Source of the DNA: Paraburkholderia phenazinium
GTDB taxonomy: Bacteria > Pseudomonadota > Gammaproteobacteria > Burkholderiales > Burkholderiaceae
DNA: 64,000 nucleotides
Assembly (NCBI RefSeq): GCF_900141745.1
Contig: NZ_FSRM01000001.1
Coordinates: 1,674,001 to 1,738,000, forward strand
Direction of reading: 5' to 3'
Of the stretch, positions 52,477-61,077 are shown in pieces. Made by a program: the position numbers and the translations under genes. The notes under the pieces were generated by a model. It had not been told where the DNA came from. It saw only the letters and a program-made list of their open reading frames with translations, and searched no databases. How positions within the stretch are numbered: the first letter of the stretch is position 1; every line of letters begins with the position of its first letter.

Positions 52477-53058
52477 CTAGTTGCGCTGATAGGTCGTGAC
52501 GTTGCCCTGGGCCGAGCGGGCTACGTCGACGGGAATCGGCATCGGCGACGGCGGGGCGATTTCGTCCCACAGCGTCACGTGGTTGCCGCCGCTGGCGTTG
52601 CCATGCATCAGCTGTGGCGTCGCAGCCACCATCAGCATCCCGCCGAAACCGCCGCGTTGTTGCGACAACGCCTGATCGTCCAGCGCCAGATCATTGGCCG
52701 TGGTCGCGGCGGCCGGGATGCTCAGCGGGTCGCCTGCGAGATCGCTAACGGGTGCAGCGGTATTCGCGGTGTTGGCTGAGGGATCGGTCGCGGTAGTTGC
52801 TGAGGTAGCTGCGGAGGTAGTTGCCGAGGTATTGGTCGAGGCAGTTGCGGTATCTGCCGTGTCGCTCACCGCGGTATCCGGGGCCGCCACCGCTGCGGGC
52901 GTCACGCTCGCGAGGGTGACGGATCCGGTATCGGGAGAACTGGCGGTGATGGGTTCCTGTGCATTGACGCCTGGGGGCAGCGCTGTGAGTAGCAGCGCGG
53001 CGCATATTGCTGCGGGCTGCTGGAAGTGGCGCAAGTCGATGCGGAAAGCGAGTCGCAT
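52477..53058 (-). CDS. Exported low-complexity protein, first gene of the fap-like operon
   Basis: This 193-residue protein has a signal peptide (ICAALLLTALPPGVNAQ) and a Thr/Ala/Ser/Asp-rich unstructured part. At 126-137 comes the motif LDDQALSQQRGG, reminiscent of double-glycine leader sites that C39 peptidases cut. At DNA level the low-complexity part (52780-52870) is made of short imperfect GAGGTAGTTGC-type repeats, so it could vary in length. The ATG at 53058 has AGGAG ahead. No family was recognised. Confidence 0.6.
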   Translation of the reverse strand: MRLAFRIDLRHFQQPAAICAALLLTALPPGVNAQEPITASSPDTGSVTLASVTPAAVAAPDTAVSDTADTATASTNTSATTSAATSATTATDPSANTANTAAPVSDLAGDPLSIPAAATTANDLALDDQALSQQRGGFGGMLMVAATPQLMHGNASGGNHVTLWDEIAPPSPMPIPVDVARSAQGNVTTYQRN

Positions 53059-53594
53059 GATGTGTCTCCTTGGTGCGAGACTTTTAGCGAAACATGTGCC
53101 ATGAGGCTCAACCCGTTGATGCGATTGGGTGCAGGGCAGGGCGTGCAGAGCCACCAGGCAAAAAGGAGGCAAAAATGTTTCAGCCCTGAAACGGGCGGCA
53201 GGAAATACCGATAATTCGCATTTGAGGCCCGTACCCAAAGGCTCAGGGTAGATACGTAGCCAACCAGTCTGGAAACGTTTTATTCAAAATGTTCAGACTT
53301 GTGGAATGCCCGTCCAGCCTTGCTGGGCGGTAGAGGGCGCGATTAAATTCGCATATTTGTTTTCGAAGCGGCGCGCGTATAGTAAGCTCTCGAAAACAGA
53401 GTCACATTTAAAAAAAGCCTGAAGCTGGGCCGTCTCAATCACACACGCCGCTTTTCGGGGATCAGCTGTCCGCACGGAATGGAATGGCCGTTCGGTATTT
53501 GCTACGTGCGAATCCCGAGCTGAGTCAATGTGTCTGAAACAAGTTCAGGCGCGTGCCGTCATCCTTAACGTTCGTTGACGAGAGGATCTGAATA
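53059..53594. promoter_or_regulatory. Divergent regulatory region between the fap-like operon and its activator
   Basis: This 536-base spacer has no gene. It contains an inverted repeat GTTTCA-GCCC-TGAAAC at 53177-53192 and a related CTGAAACAAGTTCAG at 53530-53544, both candidate activator sites. A 9-bp hairpin CCGTCCAGC/GCTGGGCGG lies at 53310-53330. I looked for a -24/-12 sigma-54 promoter (GG-N10-GC) on both strands and found none that fits well. The upstream half is A+T-rich. Confidence 0.5.
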
Positions 53595-54986
53595 ATGGAA
53601 CCCGCAACGCGGCAACTGATTTACGTTTCGCGTGACCCTAGCGCGGAATTGAATACCAGGTTTCACCAACGGGGCTGGAACGTCGAAGTCGTCGGTTCGG
53701 CGCGCGACGTGCGCCGTGCCGTTCGCGCCGGAATGGCAGCGGGCGGTTTGCTTGACCTGTCGAGTCATTTCCAGCAGCACGAGATTGCTGCGTTCGAATC
53801 GTGCCTGACGATGCCGAACGTGGGCTGGGTCGCCGCAACCATGCCCGGTCAATTGCAGGACGCAGCGCTGCGCCGGCTGGTGCGCGACTACTGTTTCGAT
53901 TACGTGACGGTGCCTTATTCGGGCGACAGGATTGTCGACTCGGTAGGCCACGCCTACGGCATGATCTCGCTTGGCGAACCCGCTTCAAACGATGGCACGC
54001 CGAGCGGCACGGAAGGCGAAATGGTCGGTTCGTGCGATGCCATGCTTGCGCTGTTCCGCTCCATCCGCAAGGTCGCGATGACCGATGCTCCGGTGTTTAT
54101 CTCGGGTGAATCCGGTACCGGCAAGGAACTGACGGCAGTGGCGATCCATGAGCGTTCGTCGCGCCGCGGCGCGCCGTTCGTGCCGATCAACTGCGGCGCA
54201 ATTCCTCCGCATCTGCTGCAGTCCGAACTGTTCGGCTATGAGCGTGGCGCCTTTACGGGGGCCAATCAACGCAAGATCGGCCGGGTCGAAGCGGCGAACG
54301 GCGGCACCCTGTTTCTCGATGAAATCGGCGACCTGCCGCTCGAAAGCCAGGCGAGCCTGCTGCGCTTTCTGCAGGAGCGCAAGGTGGAGCGCCTCGGCGG
54401 CCATGGCGCGATCGACGTCGATGTGCGCATCATCTCGGCGACTCACGTCGATATGAACGCGGCGATGATCGAAGGACGTTTCCGCTCGGACCTGTACCAC
54501 CGTCTGTGCGTACTGCAAATCGACGAACCGCCGTTGCGTGCACGTGGTAAGGATATCGAACTACTTGCGCGGCACATGCTGGACCGCTTCAAAAAGGATG
54601 CAAGCCGCCGTTTGCGCGGCTTCGCGCCCGATGCGATCGCAGCGCTGCACAACTACAGCTGGCCGGGCAATGTGCGCGAACTGATCAACCGGGTGCGGCG
54701 TGCCATCGTCATGTCGGAAGGGCGCGCGATCACGGCACGCGATCTCGAACTCGCGGAGTATGTGGAGATCGTGCCGGTGTCGCTTGCGCAGGCGCGCGAA
54801 GCGGCGGAGCGTCAGGCTATCGAACTGGCGTTGCTGCGTCACCGAGGCCGCCTTGGCGATGCGGCGCAGGAACTGGGTATCTCGCGGGTGACGCTGTACC
54901 GCCTGCTGTGCGCGCACGGGATGCGTCATATGGAAGGCGAGCCGATCGTGCCGCATGGCGAGCCGGCCTCGGTGCCGCATATCTGA
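53595..54986 (+). CDS. VpsR-like sigma-54-dependent transcriptional activator (paralogue)
   Basis: This 463-residue paralogue of the activator at 45099-46700 has a receiver-like N-terminus without phosphoacceptor (LIYVSRDPSAELNTRFHQRG), AAA+ with GESGTGKE and GAFTGA, and a Fis HTH (RLGDAAQELGISRVTLYRLL). It diverges from the fap-like operon and probably activates it from the shared intergenic region. It differs from its paralogue in lacking the N-terminal repeat extension. The ATG at 53595 is preceded by GAGGATC. Confidence 0.9.
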   Translation: MEPATRQLIYVSRDPSAELNTRFHQRGWNVEVVGSARDVRRAVRAGMAAGGLLDLSSHFQQHEIAAFESCLTMPNVGWVAATMPGQLQDAALRRLVRDYCFDYVTVPYSGDRIVDSVGHAYGMISLGEPASNDGTPSGTEGEMVGSCDAMLALFRSIRKVAMTDAPVFISGESGTGKELTAVAIHERSSRRGAPFVPINCGAIPPHLLQSELFGYERGAFTGANQRKIGRVEAANGGTLFLDEIGDLPLESQASLLRFLQERKVERLGGHGAIDVDVRIISATHVDMNAAMIEGRFRSDLYHRLCVLQIDEPPLRARGKDIELLARHMLDRFKKDASRRLRGFAPDAIAALHNYSWPGNVRELINRVRRAIVMSEGRAITARDLELAEYVEIVPVSLAQAREAAERQAIELALLRHRGRLGDAAQELGISRVTLYRLLCAHGMRHMEGEPIVPHGEPASVPHI

Positions 54987-55108
54987 CCGGGCGGGACCTG
55001 AGCCGGACCTCGACGGACTTCAGCGGGACGTGAGCCGGCTTCGCTTGCTAGAATCGGGTTTTGACGTAAAAACTCCCAGGCGCCCGGCGCCGGGCCGAAG
55101 GAACCCGA

Positions 55109-56080
55109 ATGAAACAATACCTCGACCTCGTCCGCTCGATTCTCGATACCGGCACGTGGCAGGAGAACCGCACCGGCATCCGCACCATCAGCATGCCGGG
55201 CGCGATGCTGCGCTTCGACCTCCAGCAGGGTTTCCCCGCCGTCACCACCAAAAAACTGGCGTTTAAATCGGCGATTGGCGAGCTGGTCGGGTTCCTGCGC
55301 GCTTCGCGCAGCGCCGCGGACTTTCGCGATCTCGGCTGCAAGGTGTGGGACGCGAACGCCAATCAGAATCCCCAATGGCTGGCTAATCCGTATCGTGAAG
55401 GTCCTGACGACCTGGGCGACGTCTATGGCGTGCAATGGCGCAAATGGCCCGCATACAAGGTGCTGGACGCATCGGCAAGCGAACGGATAGCGGATGCGAC
55501 CGGGCGCGGCTACCGGGTCGTCACCGAGTTCGAGGAAGACGGCGGCCGCAAGGTGCTGCTGTACAAGGCAATTGACCAGTTACGGCAGTGCCTCGACACG
55601 ATCATGCAGAACCCGGCCGACCGGCGCATTCTGTTTCACGGCTGGAATCCCGCCGTGCTCGAAGAAATCGCGCTGCCGGCGTGCCATTTGCTGTACCAGT
55701 TCCTGCCCAATGCGGCGCGCCGCGAAATCTCGCTGTGCCTGTACATCCGCAGTAACGATGTGGGTCTTGGCACGCCGTTCAATCTGACCGAGGGTGCAGC
55801 CCTGCTGCATCTGGTCGGACGGTTGACGGGCTATACGCCGCGCTGGTTCACGTACTTCATCGGCGACGCGCATATCTACGAAAACCAGCTCGATATGCTG
55901 CAGCGACAACTCGCGCGCGAGCCTTATGAGAGCCCGCAACTGGCGATTGACGAGCGCGTGCCGGACTATGCTGAAACCGGGGTGTACGAACCCGAGTCGC
56001 TCGAGAAGATCGAGCCGGCGGATTTCTCGCTGGTTGGTTATCGACATCACGAGCCGTTGACCGCGCCAATGGCAGTTTGA
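55109..56080 (+). CDS. thyA: Thymidylate synthase
   Basis: This 323-residue ThyA starts [20 protein letters not shown], with [18 protein letters not shown], the catalytic Cys in [10 protein letters not shown] and the dUMP-binding [13 protein letters not shown]. It converts dUMP to dTMP using methylene-THF. It is longer than the 264-residue E. coli enzyme through an insert around [16 protein letters not shown], as in other betaproteobacteria. It is followed by a strong terminator. Confidence 0.97.
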   Translation: MKQYLDLVRSILDTGTWQENRTGIRTISMPGAMLRFDLQQGFPAVTTKKLAFKSAIGELVGFLRASRSAADFRDLGCKVWDANANQNPQWLANPYREGPDDLGDVYGVQWRKWPAYKVLDASASERIADATGRGYRVVTEFEEDGGRKVLLYKAIDQLRQCLDTIMQNPADRRILFHGWNPAVLEEIALPACHLLYQFLPNAARREISLCLYIRSNDVGLGTPFNLTEGAALLHLVGRLTGYTPRWFTYFIGDAHIYENQLDMLQRQLAREPYESPQLAIDERVPDYAETGVYEPESLEKIEPADFSLVGYRHHEPLTAPMAV

Positions 56081-56119
56081 TTCTCACGGCGCACTGCTTT
56101 GGCGGCGCGCTGCGGTAAT

Positions 56120-56160
56120 AAAAAGCCCACGCAGAAATAATCCTGCGTGGGCTTTTTGTT
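56120..56160. terminator. Terminator after thyA (bidirectional)
   Basis: AAAAAGCCCACGCAG pairs perfectly with CTGCGTGGGCTTTTT around an eight-base loop; A-run on the left and T-run on the right, so it can serve both strands. Confidence 0.92.
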
Positions 56161-56269
56161 TTGCGGCGGCGGGACCGCGGGTTTAAAGGTGATGAATAGC
56201 GTTAGTGCGTTTACTACCGAGCGTCCGATTAATTCCGCTCGCTAGTCTGGTTCAGATCCATTCCTGTCG

Positions 56270-58978
56270 TTAGCCCTTGCGATGCTCCTCGTGGCCGCCG
56301 TTATTGGAATGCTGCTCGGGATGCGGCTGAGGCCGCTGAGCCTGCTGCGCCGGACGCGGTTCGGGACGCGGTTGCTGTGCCTGCTGCGGGCGAGGCTCCT
56401 GGCGCGGTGCCGGTTGTGGGCGCGGTTCCTGGCGTGGCGCCTGCTGGGCCTGTTGCGGATGATATTCCTGACGCGGTTGTGCTTGCGGCTGCGGACGAGG
56501 CTCTTCGCGCGGTGCCTGCTGGGCTTGTTGCGGGTGATATTCCTGACGAGGCTGAGCTTGCGCTTGAGGCTGCGGGCGGGGCTCTTCTCGAGGAGCCTGT
56601 TGAGCCACCGGCGGATGAAATTCCGCTGCGCGCGGCTGCGGAGCCTCCTGCGGATGATTCTCTGCGGCGCGCGCCTGCTGTTGCGGCTGCGCTTGCACAC
56701 CTGCCGCCGGTGCGTGCGGTTCCCGTCCGGCCGGTTCAGGCGCGCGAGCAGCCATCGCCGGATTTTCGCCCGGATGCGGCACGCCGTGCTGCTGCTCACC
56801 CTGCTGCACGGCGATGGCGCCCGGCTGCTGCCGGTTCGGCGCTTCGCCTTGCGGTGTGAACGGCTGACGGCCCGCCTCCTGCTGCGGTGCGCCGTGCGCC
56901 TGCGCCTGTTGGGCCTGCTGTGCCATCGGCGTATGCGGCTGCGTCCACGCGGGTTCGTGACGACCCTCGGCCGTGGCCTGTTGAGCCGTTACCGGGCCGC
57001 CTGCGCCGTGCTGCCCGAAGCCGTTTGGATTGACACCGGCAGCCTGCGGCGGGCGCGGCACGCCATTGTTCGGCTGCGGACGTTCATTTGCCAACTGGGC
57101 AGGCCCCCCCGGTGTACCCGGAGCGCCGGCCCGAGCCTGCTCAGGCGCGCCGTGCGGCGCTTGTCCACCGTTCGCCGGATTCGGACCGCCAGCAAACGGA
57201 CGTGCGCCGTTCGCTGCAGGCTCACCCGGTCGCGGCGCGCCGCCCTCCGGGACGCGCGGCGCAGCACCCGCAGCCATCCGCGGCGAATTGGCCTGCACCA
57301 CCCGGACGTTCTGCATGGCCGCCGCCGCGGCGGGTGCGCCGTGTGCCGCAGCGCCAGCAAAATGCGCCGGCACCGAAGTGCGCACGACCGGCGCGCCGGC
57401 GCCAGGCACCTGGCCGCCGCCTTGCGCGAAACGTTGCGCGAGCGTGTCGCGATAGGCGGCCGGTACGGCCGGGCTGCGCGTGGCTACCACCGGGCGTGCC
57501 GTCACAGCTGCGGGCGGCCGGTAGTTGGCGTTACGCATGCCGGAGCCGAAGCTCTGACGTACCGGCGCGATCCCCGGGCTGCCCGGGTTGATCTGCGCGT
57601 TGCGCCACTGCGCCGGATCGACCTTCTGCGCAAACCGGCCAGTCGGCTGGCCATGCACAAAGGCAGTCGCCGGCACGGCCGTGACACCGCCCGGTGCACG
57701 GTAGTTGATGTAGGTGTTGTGAATGTTGTTGATGTTCGTCACGTTATTGATGTTCGTGACGTTCACATGGTTGTAGTTGTTCACGCGGTTGTAGTAGCCG
57801 GGACTCCAGCCGCCTCCACGCGGATGCCAAGCCTCACCGGGACCGAGCGGGAACCATGCGACGCCCGCCGCGGCCACACCGCCGACCGCCAGACTCACGC
57901 CCCAGTCGAACGAACCGCCGCCCCCGCCGACGAAGCCGACCAGCGCCGGCGCATACACCGGCGGCGCATCGACGACGACCGGGCCGGGCACCCACGCCCA
58001 CGAGTCGTCGACGTAGGCCCAACGGCCGTAGTGGTACGGCGCGAAGCCCCACGGCGCGTCGTCGACCCAGGTCCAGCCCCACGGCGCCTGCCAGACCCAA
58101 TGGCCGTCGTGATAAGGCGCCCAGCCGGCCGGCACTGCATTTGGCGTCCACACCTCGCCGTACTGCGGGCTGCTGCGCCATGTGCCGTTGGCATCGAGAT
58201 CCTCATAACCGGGCACGTCGCGCGAGACGTAGCGAGCCGACACCGAGCGGTCTTCTTCGGCATCGCGACTGGCGGCCCACTGATCGAAGCCGTCGAGCCC
58301 CGGCGCGCCGGTGTCCGCCACCTGCTGCAGCGCGGTACCGGCAAAGCGGATCTGCTGGCCGGCGGCGATCTGCACCTGACCGTTGTCGCCATACACAGTG
58401 GCGGCGCCGCCGCGCACGGTGACGGTCGTGCTGCTGCCGTCGGGCGCGACGTCGACACGGTAGTCGCCGGGAGCGGTGATGCCGAGCGCGAGATTCGGCG
58501 TATCGATCTCATACGTTGAGCCCGGCGCCAGTTCCCGCACGCGGGTCGACAGCGTGCCCTGCGCGACTTTCAGCTGCGCGTTGGAGTCGTCGAGATTGAG
58601 GATATCGAGGCTGGTCGAATCGCCGAGTCGCACCGCGGTCGAGCCGATGTGCATTTCCGCGCGTGCGTTCTGGTCGTCCCAGAGCTGGTCGCCGGTGGTG
58701 AGCGGGCGGTTGATCTGCGCGTAGGACCAGTCGGTGGCGCCGGCAGGCTCGGTCGTCACGGCACCGGAGGTATAGTTCAGGCGGGCGACGCGGCCCGGCG
58801 GATCGGTATTGCCGGTGCTCTGGGCCGCGCCAGGCGCGTTTTCGGGAGGAGGAGGGGCTTCCTGGGCGAGGACGGTCTGGGCTACGAGCGTCAAGACTGC
58901 GGCTGCTATCAGCGTATAACCGCGGGTATAAACGGTGACGCGGCGCGTTGTACGTTGTTCGGTGCTGATCGTTTTCAT
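56270..58978 (-). CDS. FecR-like/DUF6600 exported protein with Gln/Pro-rich repeats
   Basis: This 902-residue protein has a signal peptide (YTLIAAAVLTLVAQTVLAQ) and a FecR-type beta domain (residues ~75-220, AEMHIGSTAVRLGDSTSLDI). A DUF6600 region of repeated Trp/His/Tyr signatures follows (HWVWQAPWGWTWVDDAPWGF). The C-terminal ~350 residues are disordered Pro/Gln/Ala/Arg-rich with tandem units (REEPRPQPQAQPRQEYHP and variants, 56300-56640). It is likely periplasmic or surface-attached; function unknown. The repetitive GC-rich 3' half creates long false open frames on the other strand. Confidence 0.85.
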   Translation of the reverse strand: MKTISTEQRTTRRVTVYTRGYTLIAAAVLTLVAQTVLAQEAPPPPENAPGAAQSTGNTDPPGRVARLNYTSGAVTTEPAGATDWSYAQINRPLTTGDQLWDDQNARAEMHIGSTAVRLGDSTSLDILNLDDSNAQLKVAQGTLSTRVRELAPGSTYEIDTPNLALGITAPGDYRVDVAPDGSSTTVTVRGGAATVYGDNGQVQIAAGQQIRFAGTALQQVADTGAPGLDGFDQWAASRDAEEDRSVSARYVSRDVPGYEDLDANGTWRSSPQYGEVWTPNAVPAGWAPYHDGHWVWQAPWGWTWVDDAPWGFAPYHYGRWAYVDDSWAWVPGPVVVDAPPVYAPALVGFVGGGGGSFDWGVSLAVGGVAAAGVAWFPLGPGEAWHPRGGGWSPGYYNRVNNYNHVNVTNINNVTNINNIHNTYINYRAPGGVTAVPATAFVHGQPTGRFAQKVDPAQWRNAQINPGSPGIAPVRQSFGSGMRNANYRPPAAVTARPVVATRSPAVPAAYRDTLAQRFAQGGGQVPGAGAPVVRTSVPAHFAGAAAHGAPAAAAAMQNVRVVQANSPRMAAGAAPRVPEGGAPRPGEPAANGARPFAGGPNPANGGQAPHGAPEQARAGAPGTPGGPAQLANERPQPNNGVPRPPQAAGVNPNGFGQHGAGGPVTAQQATAEGRHEPAWTQPHTPMAQQAQQAQAHGAPQQEAGRQPFTPQGEAPNRQQPGAIAVQQGEQQHGVPHPGENPAMAARAPEPAGREPHAPAAGVQAQPQQQARAAENHPQEAPQPRAAEFHPPVAQQAPREEPRPQPQAQAQPRQEYHPQQAQQAPREEPRPQPQAQPRQEYHPQQAQQAPRQEPRPQPAPRQEPRPQQAQQPRPEPRPAQQAQRPQPHPEQHSNNGGHEEHRKG

Positions 58979-59155
58979 GTTGTCTCTCTAACGGACACTC
59001 GGTGGTTGCATCCGTGAAAGAACTTTAGCGTTGTGGCATGTTTCAAGGCGTCCGCATTTGTAAGCCTCCTTACCTGCCGTGTAACAAAAAATCCTGCCGG
59101 TCCGGTTGTACCGGAAACGGCGCCTATGACCCGACCGCACCTGGCCGGGCGGCGC

Positions 59156-59869
59156 TCAGTTCGTCAGGAACTCGTTGAAGTGCTGGTGACCAGCCGGTGT
59201 GATCCGAAGGATGCGCGGCCGCTCGGTGCGCTCCACCCAGCCGTGCGTCGACCAGGCATCGAGTAAGGCCGCGCCGAGTGCGCCACCGAGGTGTGGGCGC
59301 CGCTCGCTCCAGTCCGGGCAGGTGCAGGCGAAACGTCGGCGGCGGCTGCGCTGGCCGGTGACGTCGATACCCCAGCGGGCGAGTTGAGCCGCCCCCCTGG
59401 TGGTGGCGTCGAGCGTATTGCCGTGCAGGGTCAGGAGGTCGTGGCTCAGCATCCGCTCGAACAGTTGCACGGACAGTTCGCCCGCCATGTGGTCGTAGCA
59501 GGTGCGTGCGTAACGCATGTCGACGGGGACCGTGCGGGCCGGACGCGGTGTCATGCGCAGCGGTGCGCTCGCCTGTGCCACGTTGGCAAGCGCTTCGATG
59601 GAGGCGGCGATGTCGGGTGAGGCAATCCGGAAGTAGCGATGTCGCCCGCGTACCTCGACGGTCAGCAGACCGCCCTCGGTGAGGCGGGCAAGATGCGCGC
59701 TGGCGGCCGACGGCGAAAGACCGGCCACCATCGTCAATTCGCCGGCCGGGCGCGCACTGCCGTCCATCAGCGCCCATAGCATGGCGGCGCGGCCGGGATC
59801 GGCGAGCAGCGCGCCGATCCGGCTGAGGCCTGGAAAGTGATTCTGTTCGTCGGAAAGCTGGGCAGTCAT
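59156..59869 (-). CDS. ArsR-type winged-helix transcriptional regulator
   Basis: This 237-residue protein has an N-terminal ArsR-like winged helix (RIGALLADPGRAAMLWALMD then AGLSPSAASAHLARLTEGG, wing GLLTVEVRGRHRYF). A C-terminal part rich in Arg/His/Cys carries FACTCPDWSERR. Longer than typical 100-residue ArsR proteins, it belongs to the YdfF-like group. No metal-site cysteines are obvious in the recognition helix. The start MTAQLSDEQ at 59869 gives the family length. Confidence 0.87.
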   Translation of the reverse strand: MTAQLSDEQNHFPGLSRIGALLADPGRAAMLWALMDGSARPAGELTMVAGLSPSAASAHLARLTEGGLLTVEVRGRHRYFRIASPDIAASIEALANVAQASAPLRMTPRPARTVPVDMRYARTCYDHMAGELSVQLFERMLSHDLLTLHGNTLDATTRGAAQLARWGIDVTGQRSRRRRFACTCPDWSERRPHLGGALGAALLDAWSTHGWVERTERPRILRITPAGHQHFNEFLTN

Positions 59870-60058
59870 GTGAATCTCCCGGTACGGCGCAGGCGAGCGT
59901 TCGCCAACGTCTTCACTATAGCGGGAGGCTGCATTCGATGTTTCGGCCTGGCGTGAAGCGTCGAATGCAGCTTGCACTCGCCAGCCTGCCGGGGCGTTTG
60001 TGCGCGGCTTCGCCGAGCCAGGCTAGAATCAAAGCCCGACTTCGAGAAAAGCGCCGTC

Positions 60059-60199
60059 ATGAAGCTCCTGCTTGCCATCGCCGTTACCGTGCTTTTGTGC
60101 GCCGCCTGTGCGCAGGGTGGCGCGGCATCGTCGGGCGCGGGTTCGGGCAGCATCGATATGTACGGCACGATCGATGAAGGAATTTCTTATCACAAATGA
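60059..60199 (+). CDS. Small lipoprotein
   Basis: These 46 residues begin MKLLLAIAVTVLLCAACAQG, a lipoprotein signal with Cys17 as the lipidation site. They continue with a Gly/Ser-rich mature part (SGAGSGSIDMYGTIDEGISY). The MYGxID stretch resembles the first strand of trimeric porins, which may be coincidental. Monocistronic; function unknown. Confidence 0.6.
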   Translation: MKLLLAIAVTVLLCAACAQGGAASSGAGSGSIDMYGTIDEGISYHK

Positions 60200-60428
60200 A
60201 ACATCGTGTCGGCGGAGAACGCCATTTTGGCGGAAATCGACTTGACTTTGTGGCGTCCGCTGACTTCCTCCTGTAACGATCAATCCGGGAAAAATGCTGC
60301 GCCGCATCTCGCAAGCAGACCCTTTTGTCTGTGGCAAAACATAGTTACCGACCCTCGCCGCGTCACACAGTCAAAATTGCGCTCGTATAATCGGCTCCTT
60401 TAGAAACATTCGTTTGCCCGGAGTCAAG

Positions 60429-60935
60429 ATGAGCACCCCTGTTGCTGCGCCGCTGGACCGTTCGGAAACTACCTTCCGCTTTCTCGCCGAGCCCACCTCG
60501 GTCAACTTCGGCGGCAAGGTGCACGGCGGTGCACTGATGAAATGGATCGACGAAACCGCCTACGCGTGTGCCGCGGTCTGGTCCGGACGTTATTGCGTGA
60601 CGGTCAGCGTCGGCAATATCCGCTTCCGCCGGCCGATTCTCGTCGGCAATCTGGTCGAACTGCGCGCGCGCGTGGTTCACACGGGGCGCACCAGCATGCA
60701 CATCCACGTATCAGTGCAGGCGGGGGATCCGAAGGGCGGCGAACTGATGCAGACCACCGATTGTCTGGTCGTGATGGTGGCGGTCAACGAGAATGGCCAC
60801 CCGGTTCCGGTGCCGGCCTATCTGGCGGAAAACGAGGAGCAGAAGCGTCTGGCCAAGTACGCGCTGGACGTGAAAGAGGCGCTCGACGCGATCGTCGAAC
60901 TGAAGCCGGACGAAGTGGCGCAGGGCAAGATTTAA
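60429..60935 (+). CDS. Acyl-CoA thioesterase (hotdog fold)
   Basis: This 168-residue protein reads FRFLAEPTSVNFGGKVHGGA then LMKWIDETAYACA, the YciA-like thioesterase motif with the catalytic Asp, and VGNIRFRRPILVGNLVELRA. A TATAAT at 60386-60391 lies 38 bases before the ATG, though the -35 is weak. It hydrolyses acyl-CoA of unknown chain length. A strong terminator follows. Confidence 0.9.
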   Translation: MSTPVAAPLDRSETTFRFLAEPTSVNFGGKVHGGALMKWIDETAYACAAVWSGRYCVTVSVGNIRFRRPILVGNLVELRARVVHTGRTSMHIHVSVQAGDPKGGELMQTTDCLVVMVAVNENGHPVPVPAYLAENEEQKRLAKYALDVKEALDAIVELKPDEVAQGKI

Positions 60936-60951
60936 ACGGCAACGAACAAAT

Positions 60952-60989
60952 GCGCCGTGTCGGTTCTGAAAACCGGCACGGCGCTTTTT
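60952..60989 (+). terminator. Terminator after the thioesterase gene
   Basis: GCGCCGTGTCGGTT (60952-60965) pairs with AACCGGCACGGCGC (60971-60984) with one G-T wobble and a five-base loop, then five T. Confidence 0.9.
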
Positions 60990-61077
60990 GCATCTGTCTC
61001 GCGGTGGCCTGAGCCGGGCTTCGTTCAGCACGAAACCCGGTTCCAGTCAGGCCTGAACGCGGCCTGACCTCACGACC

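Noticed and set aside
53059..53594. Sigma-54 -24/-12 promoter for the amyloid operon
   Set aside because: Searched by eye on both strands for GG-N10-GC in good context; candidates had wrong spacing.
56282..58519. 745-codon open frame opposite the DUF6600 protein
   Set aside because: Arg-rich shadow of a GC-rich repetitive gene; the minus-strand protein has signal peptide and domains.
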